DNA of 64,000 nt from Rhynchopus euleeides (taxonomy: Eukaryota; Euglenozoa; Diplonemea; Diplonemida; Diplonemidae), in NCBI GenBank assembly GCA_963210315.1, contig OY723321.1, positions 496,001 through 560,000 on the forward strand. Reading direction: 5' to 3'. A program made the position numbers and the translations under genes. The first letter of the stretch is position 1. Each line of letters starts with the position of its first letter. Positions 1 through 10,700 of this stretch are shown piece after piece. The notes beneath the pieces were generated by a model, which was given only the letters and a program-made list of their open reading frames with translations, ran no database searches and had not been told where the DNA came from.

Positions 1-1757
1 GTGGTGGTGGAGGCAGTTGGGGTGAGAAAAACTGGGAGTTTGGGGGGGTCTGAACCCGTCGATCCAGCTTGTCCTGCTCTGGGGAACTAGTCATCTGATG
101 AAAGATATGCCTAACGAGTGCTAACGCGGGGGACTCTTTATTCTCGGGTGAGCACTCGTCAGATAACTAGTTATAACACAACGAGTTGCCTCACTCGTCA
201 AACTAGAAACTCGGGCACCGGTGGTCTCAGAGACCAGAGAATACGGAAGGGGTGTATTGGGGGTGGGCGGGAGGTGGAGGGGGTCCAGCCTTCGCAATCC
301 TCGAATGCGCATCATTTATTCTTCTTCGTCTTCTGCGTTTTCGTCAGACCTGTTCTCTGTTTTTTTTTGTCGTGAACCATACCAGGTTTTTGAGGGGGGG
401 AGGGAGGGTGTTTTTTTTGCGGGACGAGCAATAAATATACGACAGTAACGTTTGGCGGCATGCATGTTCCTTCCCTGCCTTCCGCTATTTCTCTCTCTCT
501 CTCTCTTTCACACTCGTTCTCTCTCGTCTTCATGAGAGCTTGGCCATTTTCCTTCGGTTGTGACGACGGCCAACAAGGCTGGCATGCAGAAGACGTCCAA
601 GCCTCCGGCGCGCACATTGCGATGGATTTGATTGCATTTTTTTCATCACACACGCGCCCCCCTTCAAAGGGGGTGGTGGTGTTGCAGCAGTTTTTGCCTG
701 GGATATTTTCTGACCCATGTCTGTTCACACATTCACACGGGGAGGGCCGGCACCGCCATTTCTTGGCAGGGGGCCTCGGGGAAGGCTTCATGAGCAGCCC
801 AACTTGTTAGTGGAACTGGCATCATCCGAAGGGGGAATGCTGTTGATGATTCTGTTTGGAACCGGGTTCAACCCCAATCAATATGCCCAGCCCTTGGGGG
901 GGGGGGTCGGAAAGCCCAATCAGCCAACACAACACATACACAGAACACAGGAAGGGTATGGGGGTGAGTGATCCACCCGTGCCCAGTCTATGATAACCTG
1001 CCTGTCGCATGCCTCTGTTTTTCTGTCATTCTGACACATCAGGACAGCCAAAGAAAGCTGACAAGGTGACCCATTGATGTCCTCCATCCCAGTGAGAAGT
1101 GGTGTTGACCGAAGACTGCGGGCTGCCGCGTTGGCGTTCTCCCTCCCACCCGTCCCCCACATGCAGCTGAAGCCAGAAGGCATTCTTCTCTGCGCAGAGT
1201 AGAAACAGAACCAACAGCAAACCCCCCTGCAAAATATCGTTTTCTTCGAGGCGTCTCGGCTGCAGAAGCGTGTCCGCTTGATTCATTCCTCCTTGTGCCT
1301 TCCAAGGTAGGCCTGGTCCACCAGCACACAGCTCGTATAGCGTATAGCACACCGGTCAATGAGGCTAGAGGCTTCGTAGGGTCGAGGCCTAGGGGGTAGT
1401 GGGGTGTGGGGAGCCAGTCGGGGGTGAATGAAGGGTGCGCGAGAGTGGCAGCACCCGCGCATTCAGAGGGTGCCGCTCGCAAATGAACTGGGAGCGGAGG
1501 GGGGGTGGCGGAGGGACGCTGTCGGGGGTGTGATCTGGTCGAAGCAAACAGGACGCAGGATGCACGAGCAACCCCACCTCCAATGCGTGCGAGGCACACT
1601 TCAACCGTCGATGAAGCATCGGCCTTCAAAAAGGGCTGCTGGGAACTGAAGCGATGCGATACAAGGCAGTACAACCACAGGGGAGAGCTCGTAGAGTTGA
1701 CCCACGTCGTCTGTCTGGGTCTGTGGCACGTTCTATTGCGACTCGAGGCATGTAAAT
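1..1757. other. No gene recognised; downstream flank of the GCN2 gene
   Basis: No open frame here shows a recognisable domain or coding character, and the frames present are short and overlap on both strands. There is a short CT microsatellite near 489-510 and several G-runs. Positions 1-1757 follow the GCN2 stop codon on the minus strand, so the part nearest 1757 should include its 3' untranslated region. A long minus-strand open frame at 1039-2049 overlaps the last GCN2 exon in another frame and is treated as a chance frame. Confidence 0.5.
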
Positions 1758-4700
1758 TCACATGAAGGCGACCTTCCGCATCTTCCCTTTGCGGTCGTCC
1801 TTGATGCGTTTTCCGCCCTTCTCGGAACGCTGTGCCTGTGACTGTGAGTCCCACTGCCCGATTTTCATATTCGAGCTGACGAACACCTCGAATTGCATGT
1901 CGGTCTGCGAGTGTACGAGAATGAGAGGCTCTTTGGGCGCACGCACGCAGAGCTGCTTGGCAAGCTGGCGGTGCCTTGCATCCTGGAGGCCGACGAAACT
2001 CTGCAGTGGTGGGTGTGGTGTGGGCAGGGCTGGCAGAGGGGGGGGGCATATGGGTGGATTTTTTTTGCTCCCCCCCCCCTAAATCCGAAAACGATTTTTC
2101 GGAAAATTAGGGGACCCCCCCTTGTCAGATGGGACCCACCCAGGGAAAATACCGAGTTTTGGATGTCCAGGATACCCCCACACCCACTGTGGGACACCAA
2201 AAGCGCCCCAGAAGAGCCCAGAAATGCCAAAAAATGGGTCAAAACTGGTCCCCCAGCCCTAGCCGGACCTCAACCGGGCGGGCAAGGGGCGGGTTGGTCA
2301 CAAATCACAGAACACGAATGAAAACAAAGTACGGGCCCTGTCCACGCACCCTGATGGGCGCGACAGACCAGGGGGAAACCAACGAACAGGACCTTTGCCA
2401 TATCAGGTCAAAACGTCTCAACACAAAAACTTTGGCATATAATGGGGAGGTGTCTCCGTGTAGACGCACTGCAACCCACCCGCACTGCGGGAAAAAACGG
2501 CACCACACAGGGCACTATCCCTGACCCGACCCCGGAAAGAAGCACACGAGTGAGCCAACGCTACAACGACGTAGCGCACAACGGAAGGGGACGGGAACGA
2601 AGTTAAAAAAAAATGGGTCAAAACTGGTCCCCCAGCCCTATGGGTGTTCAGAGGGAAATGGGTGAAAGCGCCCTATCACTTCACAGCTACAACCGCTCTG
2701 ATGAATTTCCTTTTGTTTGTTGCGTTGACGCTTCTACACACAAAACCCTGAACTGATCACACTCTGAGCCTGATGAAGGGTGGGGTTAGTGTATAGAGCA
2801 GTTTGGATGCTTGCTGTGGTGGGTGACTATCTGCTCACACGAGTGTGCGGGAAAAAAAAGCCGATGTTTCCAGTTTGATCGCTGTTCTGAACATCGGCTG
2901 ATCCCACAGGGTTGCGCTGGAGCCACGAGGCCAGTCCTGAGCCAATGTCTTGATCAGAACTGCGATCAAACTGGGAACATCGGCTTTTTTTCACCCATTT
3001 CCCTCACGGTGGGGTACGACAACCAGAGGGTAACCCTTTTCGGTACCCAAATCGGCCGAAAATCCGATAACGCATTTAGGTACCCTGGGTACCGAATTTA
3101 GGTACCCAGGGTACCCAATTTAGGTACCCAGGGTACCGAATTTAGGTACCCCCACCCCCGAAAGTTGGAAAATCTGTGGGGGGACCAGGGGATAAGATAG
3201 GTCTGGTTTTCCGGTTTTCAAAACCAGGGTTTCCCGGTTCCCGGTTTTCTGGAAAAAAAAAAAAGGTCGGTCTCATTTTTGGCGGTTTTTTTTGTGACTT
3301 TGGGACAGTAAAACAGTCAGAAAAAACGCCATAAAAAAATAGAAAGTGACCCCATCGTGATCCGCACAGAGCCCAAATAGTCCAAAGAAGGCAGAGAAGC
3401 GGAGAAGAAAAAATGGACCTAGCGGGTGGCCCGGTGGGTGGTGATGCCCTCGTCATGCAGGTCTCTTCTGTTTTGAAGGTGCACACATGGTGGACTCCAG
3501 CCACCATGTCTAAGAGGGAGTCTAAGACTGCAGTCTGTACTGGAGACGGGAGTCTATTTTCCAGCTAGTTTACGCTCAGACTCCCGCTAGTTGAGACTCA
3601 TGGGAGACACGGTGTACTCCAGCGGAGGTAGGGTAACCTCCGCTGGAGTTCACCGTGTCGTCTGCCTCTGTGCAGCGTCACTCGGTGCCATCGAATACAT
3701 GGCGACAGCCCACCAACTCGAGACAGATCTGCTTGTCTGGAGGGCTGAGACGAGAACACGAACGACTTTCAAGCAGTCTTGAAGGTCGCCAAGCCTATTG
3801 GGGGCAACTAACAGATGAGATTTGTTTGTTGCCTGTCGTCACAGCTAGGTGCCCATCTCCTCGAAAACTCTCGTCTAGGCTCTACGTGGCGGAGATCTCG
3901 TGGACCCTTTGGCCATGACAAGGTCTGCCGTGCATCCACTCCACCCACAACGCACACCTGTCACGAGTGGTCGCTCCCACGTCCTCCTCCACCCTGAAGG
4001 TTGAACCCTCAAGGACCAGTGATCTCCTGCTGGCCGGGCTGCGATACAGTGAAGCCTTCCTACTTACAAGCGAATCCAGACTGTAGGGAACAGATGTTCA
4101 CTACCGTGGCCTCCGGCGGCTGGGGGGCTCCGCCCCCCAGACCCCCCTGCGTAAAAACATTGCACCAGACCGGTTTTTTTGGCCGAGAGTCCAAACTTTC
4201 AAAGCAGCTGCTGCGCCTGCCCCACCAAGCAGCCTCAGTACGACAGGACGCGCGCAGGCACTGGGCCCTCTCAGATTCTGGGAGGGTTTGCGCGGGTCGC
4301 GCGCGCCGAAGGCGCGCGCGAAAAATTTTCAAAACCAGAAAAACCGGAAAACGGCGCCAGAAAAAAAGTCTATCTTATACCCTGGGGGGGACCTTTTCAA
4401 AAAAAAAATTTGGGGTGGGCCTATTTTGGACATTTGGACCCATTTTCAAAGGAATTTTTGAATTTTGAGCCCATTTTGAACCCTAAAATGGCTCATCGAA
4501 ATATTTCTGCAAAAATCCGGGCCAGAATGCCAAAATCTGAGAAAATCTGGAAAATTCTGAGAAATTCTGTGGGGGGGACCTTTTCGAAATTTTTTTTGGG
4601 GTGGGCCTATTTTGGACATTTGGGTCCGTTTTCAAAGGAATTTATGAATTTTGAGCCCATTCGTTGCCCTAAAATGGGACCGCGGATATCTAGCTCCTGC

Positions 4701-7700
4701 TGAGGACCTGGGTACATGGCCAAATCAGCCAGAAATCTCAGGTTTTCGTATTGCAATTTGGGTTCGCGTGCTGGTATCGCAGCCTGGCCCCGAGGGTCCA
4801 TACCGTGAGTAACCGGGCCCGCTATCCTACACTCGTTTTTTCCTAGGTTTTCGTCAGCTGATTGAGGGTGTGATATGAGGGTTCTATCCAACAAGGATAT
4901 CAAGGCGGCACTTCAAAGTCCTGCCAAGGACAGCGCCACGTGGGTGTGTGCTTCTGATGTATGTTATGTCATCATGTGAAACCCTCCCCAGCGTGTGCCA
5001 ACATCCCTGACACGCTCACGAAAAGCATGACACGGAGAAAGCAGGTGCCGAAACAACCTGCCGAGCACACGGGTGGTGTCACGTTGATCCACGCAGCGAT
5101 CTCCCATGACAGGAAGCCTTGTGGCCACGGCAGAGTGCCGCAGACTGTGGGAGAGGTGTCGCCAGTCCTTGAGGTTGCAGTGTGTCATCAGACTAAAACC
5201 CGTGCCTTGTTCACCCTGTTATTCACCCCTGTGAGGTTGATCCCATATCGTTGCCTGCTTTGGGGCCTGAAGGACATAGGGGTCCAACCGGCACTTGAGC
5301 ATCGCAAGGCCTGAGCGGCTGTGTGGCAGGTTTTCATTGAAGGGCCAAATCCCCCCTTTTCTGGGTGAAAAGTGTTGTGCGTCGTTCAGTATCTTGCGCG
5401 AATCGCTTTCGACACCACCATCAAACCACCGCAAAAGAACAACCCATCTTCTGGAGTGTGATTTCTGGTGGCGGGGTAGGATGGGTGAGTGGGGTGTGAC
5501 GGTGCAACGACAGTCGAACTTCTTCGAACACAGAACACCCCACCAGCCTGCCGGGCGTGTGAAGTGTTCGCAAGGATCCGCACGGTGAAAAGTTTCCTGA
5601 GTTGGCTACGCCGAACTTACAAAATGGCAAGGTGTGAGTGTCGCTTGTTGCGACCCACTGGCTGGACGAGTTCTCTTTTTGGGACAAGACCACACACAAC
5701 AAGAAGGTTGTCACAGGGGGTCTTCGCTGGTCGTTATTCTTCGTCAATCTTCGTCAGTTTTCACTATTTCAACAGCAAATACACCAAGATGCACTGACGA
5801 CCATCCCGTAGCGAAGACCCCCACAGTGAAAAAGATAGTTAGCAGCGCTTTGGGTGACAAACACAATCTACCTTGCCTTGTTGTTATGACTGTGCGCACA
5901 TTCACACCAACCTTCATCAGCCAAGCCACGTGAGGTTTGTTCACCCGGGTTTGGCGCACACACAACGCCTTATCTTTTAAACGTCCAATGCAACACTCAC
6001 AGCATCGAGGCCGAGTGTTTCTCGTAGTATTTTTCGAGGGAAATCCCCCCAAAAAAGGACACATCCGTCCGAGGGCACATGAGTGCGAGACAGCTCCCAA
6101 TAAAAAAACCCCAGACCTACCGCACATCACTTCTGGCGTTCGGAACTCGGTTTGTTTTGGGGATTGCAATCTCTTCGATTCTGCAATAAATGAGGTTTTG
6201 CTCTGAGTGAGCGGATATAACTGGTGAAAATGGGTACAGTGGTCTGAATCTGGAGGTTGGGTGCGGTTTGTGTGTTCCGCATCATCCCTACAAACCAAAC
6301 CAAGCCGATTGACACCGAACATTTTGTCTGACCTGCACCCATTGTTTCCTGCCTGCCTGCCTGTGTTGTGCTGCACCTGTGCCTCCCTGTTCTGTATTTT
6401 GTACCCTCAGCGGGTTCACGATACAGGGCAGTCCACTCCCCAAAAATCACGGTCTTGACGCCCATTCCATCCACTTTCAGTGGATGTGTTTGGTATTTCC
6501 GAATGGAATTTTCCAGCGTCAAGATTACAAGAACAGGGTCAGTCACTTCTACCGTAGCTGCGATGCCGGTAGTTGTGCAGAAATGATCTTTTCGACGGAC
6601 GCGACGCCTCCCCAGCTTGCCTGTGTCTGTGTTGCCATAGCCATGTGACAGATATTCACATAACGAATGTACTGTCACACCGCAAGGGGCTTTGGACAAC
6701 GTTAAACAACAGTACACTTGCAGGTTTGGGTCGAAAATTCCAATTTCCGCTGGTCACGGGCCCCTTTCAAAACATTGACCACCTTTCGAGAATTTAGTTC
6801 TGCACCATGGATTCGAGGGACTGCGATGATTCGGAACCGAGGATGAAGACTACTGGGAAGGAACTGTGTGCTCTCTTGAAGCACTGGAATCGGCGAACTT
6901 GGACGGAACCTAAGCGCGACAGGTGAAGGGGCATCCCGAACAAAGGCATACAAAGTGGCTCTGGAGATATTGTTGCATCTGCGACACCCTGTCTTACATC
7001 CCGCCTGGGCTCTGATCTTCACCTATAGCAATGACTAAATCCCTATCCGGGTACATGAAGCTTTTGTAGGTACATTTAAACTTGCGAACCTCTCAACGAC
7101 CTGTTAATCGCCTTGTACCGAAATCTGACCCTGGGCTTCGGCCCTCACGGCATTCAGCGGGTGACCCGATGCCGGTGTGGATGGAGAAGTGCACAGTTCT
7201 GAAACAGTGTGTCGACGAATCCGAGGAATCCAATCAGAGTAGTCCCGAGATGAAGTGGTGCAAGAACTCAAAAACTGTTTGCCTTTGGTCAAGGCCCCCT
7301 TTCCAAAAATTTGACCCGCGCAGTGGTGGCCAGTCCTGAGAACCAACAGTAGCATAAGCCTACGACTGGTCCAGGACGAGGCCGACCCTGTATATAGCCT
7401 GTGTATGACTACCCTGTCATACCAGGCTGCTGCTAGTTGGCCACAAGCCACTGGCAGACCATGACCCAGGGTACCGAATTTAGGTACCCTGGGTACCTAA
7501 TTTAGGTACCCAGGGTACCTAAAAAATGGGTTACCCACAGGGTCCGACATCGGGTGTCGTACCCCACCGTGCTCTGAACACCCATAGGGCTGGGGGACCA
7601 GTTTTGACCCATTTTTTGGCATTTCTGGGCTCTTCTGGGGCGCTTTTGGTGTCCCACAGTGGGTGTGGGGGTATCCTGGACATCCAAAACTCGGTATTTT

Positions 7701-10700
7701 CCCTGGGTGGGTCCCATCTGACAAGGGGGGGTCCCCTAATTTTCCGAAAAATCGTTTTCGGATTTAGGGGGGGGGGAGCAAAAAAAATCGACCCATATTT
7801 TCTCGCTATCATTCGAGCTTCATGCAAAACAACCTCAGAACCCTCTCTCTCTGGTTGCAGCACACCGAGCTGAGCTCCGATGCGAAACACAGTACAACTG
7901 GACCACTCTTCACTCAAACCACAACATCCCCCTGTAACACCACCGGCATACCGAAGAGGTGTAGGTGAGGCTGACCACCTCGCGTATCTCAGGGATTGTC
8001 AGGTAGGTCGAGATGCATGTCTTCGACGGTGGCGCGTTGCGGAATGTGGTGTCGATCGCCGCGAGCACCTGCGTTGGCTCGGGGTGGGTCTTCCCGTCAT
8101 CTGTGAAGAGCTTCATGTTGAGGCTGTTGCCGTCCTTCTCCGATACGAACAGGGTGGAGGCGGAGTTCTGGACATAGCCCCCCGTGACGCACCCCGCAGC
8201 AGCAGCACTCTTCCGCTCCTGCAAATAGTGCAGCACCTCGCGCGCCACATCGCTGACAGGCGCGTCGAAGATGTACTCCTTCTCGTCACCTTTGCCCTTC
8301 TTGTCTTTCCGCAGCACGCCTGCCGTGAGGTTGCGCAGCTTGAACTTGAGGTGCTGGTCTGACTTGGCAGCAGATGCGATGTTCTTCCCTGTGGGGATCA
8401 GCACCCAGGTGACGCCGTTGTGGCGGCATGTCTCCTGCTGCGTCGACACGGAGGCTGAGGCATCCAGCTGGTAGTCGCACAGCAGCCCGATCTGGCGCAT
8501 CTCTGTGGCGATGCACAGCAGCAGCACAGCATCGTACGACGCAGGGTCCATCCCGACGAAGACCAACTCATCACACAGGACAGGGGTTTGCCTCCGGCGC
8601 CCGTAACCCACTGCAGCACATGTGGAGACGACAGCGGTGAGCGACAGGCTGCCCCCGCACACCGCTGTGGACGGGGGGACCTGGAACACCTCCCCCTCGT
8701 ATTTCGCCATCTCCTCCTTGTCGATCCGGGCAATGCGCTCGTAGTGCGAGCGGAGCTCCTGGAGGAACTGGGTATACCGCCCGCCGCACCCATACAGGGA
8801 GAGGTCCCTGCACTTCTTTGTCTCCTGCCCCACAAGGCTGACCCCCCAGAGCAGCCCTGAGTAGATCGTGTGGTCTTTGCTGTACGTCATGTCGAACTCG
8901 ATGACCACCTGATGCTTCAGACCCAGCTCCTGTGTGGGCGTGGTGTGTTGCGTGGGGAGAAGCACAGAAGGGAGGGAGGGGGGCGGACAACCCGCCCCGA
9001 CTCCAATCGACACGCATTAGTTGGTGAGAGCACAACGACATACCATGAGGGCTGCCTCAAGCTTGTGCAGGTGTAGGAGTGCTGCTGTGGCAGTCTCCTC
9101 GAGTTCAGAGCGCACCGAAGGGTCAAGGCTGCCCAGCAGCCCTTTGGTTTTGGACTTCTGGGCCTGCTTGTGACTTCCCTTCTCGATCTCCTTCTGCAGA
9201 GCAGCCTTCACGCCGAGGCGCCCCGCCGTCTGCAGGAAGACGCTGGTGCTCTCAGCACCCTTGTGGTTGCCGCTGTGCCCCACGCCAAGCTTCTTCCGCA
9301 CCGACAGCAACTCCGCGACCCGCAGCCCCAAGCCACGCAGACCGAGGGCCTCAGAGAAGTCGTGGGGGCGTGAGCTGTGGTGTTTGAAGGCTGCCATGAT
9401 GCTGTCCACAGTGCATGGCACATCGGAGTCTTGCCTGCAAACCGCCTCGATGATGTGCAGCAGGTCTGTGTGGTTCACGCTGATCAGCCACTGGCTGGGC
9501 GGGGGTGGCTGAAACTGCTCCAGAAGCGACGCCAGCGTGTTCACCATCTCCGCATCAACAGCATCATTCGCAGGGGCGCTGGTTGTCACCACGTCGAACG
9601 ACGCGACTTCCACATTATCCGTGATGGAGATGGGCACCTTGTGCAGGCCGTACCGCCTCACAGGCAGCGGGATGTGCGTCGCCTGCGGGCGGCTGAGATA
9701 CCGCGCGAAGCAGATGCTCGGGTTCTTCGGGATCATGAACAGGTTCCCCGCGTCATCCGTGCACTTCATGGCGGGGTGGTCCTTGATGATGGTATTGGAC
9801 GGCAGCATCGCAGGCACATCCAGCTCGATTGCCCCCATCTTCTTGAAGGTGTCCGTCATCGCCTCCTTCGCATAGGTTCGGTAGGCAGCAGCTGACAGCA
9901 GCGACTGCGGGCGGCACTCCGACACACTGCCCAGCTGTAGCTGTTTGGCGCTGCGCGAGCGGCCCTTCAGCAGTGGGTCCTGGTAGAGCCAGTCGGAGGA
10001 GTTGAGCGCATTGGGGTCGTTGAGGTACCTCTCGTGGAGCAGCTTTGCCATCTTCGCACGCTCGTCGACGAAGAGCTGCACCGCGGCCAGCATATCCTTG
10101 TGCCGGTGGGGGCGGGGCAGCCAGTCGTTCTCCAGCACTTCGGCCGCTGTGATGCGGGACTCCGTGTCCCTGCGGACCAGGCTCTCGACCAAGGCGGGGA
10201 GATTCTTGTTGACGCCAGATCCCACCCAGTCCAGCGGCACCTTCCCTGTGGCACGCAGCTGCAGGATAGACTCGATGCGCTCGTGGCTGGATGCAAACCC
10301 GCTGAACATCTCATAGGCAATGATGCCCACGCTGTACTCATCCACCTTATTGGTGTACTGCCCCCCAAGCTCCTGCTCCGGTGCGCAGTACAGCGGCGTG
10401 CCAATCCCGCTGCTGTGATGCACGCCTGAGCTGTGCCACTTGTCAGGCGAGTCCTGCTGCGCACTCTCAGGGGACGCCGCCTGTGCGGTGTGCCCTGTGG
10501 CCAGCCCGAAGTCCCCCACCTTGATGTCGCCTGCATAATACTCACCGCCTGTGGGCGCGACAAGATCGAAGAAGATATTCTCAGGCTTCAAATCCCTGTG
10601 GATCACCCCCTGCTCGTGGATATACGACACACACTGCAGCAGCTGCCACAGGATTTTATACCCACACTCCGCACCCTTTGCGTTTGCCGTGAAGACACGC

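Larger units (their letters stand above)
2048..7798. mobile_element. 5.75 kb terminal-inverted-repeat element inside the GCN2 intron
   Basis: The segment 2048-2260 is repeated in inverted orientation, almost base for base, at 7586-7798. Both ends begin ATATGGGT and run into GATTTTTTTTGC and a poly-C/G tract. Because ATAT is its own complement, it could be part of the repeat or a 4 bp target duplication. The interior has no open frame resembling a transposase; it is a mosaic of smaller hairpins and dispersed modules, listed separately. It is therefore called a non-autonomous or fold-back element. The superfamily cannot be assigned. Confidence 0.8.
2001..7951 (-). other. Giant last intron of the GCN2 gene
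   Basis: The donor GTATGC begins at 7951 directly after codon TCG, and the acceptor CTGCAG ends at 2001 after a C-rich tract. Splicing joins phase 0 to phase 0 and extends the protein by 80 residues. Only about 200 bp of this 5951 bp intron (7799-7951 and 2001-2047) lies outside the inverted-repeat element. That residue matches the 114-381 bp of the other introns in the window. Confidence 0.78.

Noticed and set aside
1039..2049. 336-codon minus-strand open frame at the left edge
   Set aside because: It overlaps the last GCN2 exon in another frame, has no domain and runs into the poly-C end of the inverted repeat.
4748..4832. M2 module as a U4-like or other small nuclear RNA
   Set aside because: A short stretch (GCTGGCATCGCAGCC) superficially resembles the start of U4, but the following conserved stem and binding regions are absent.
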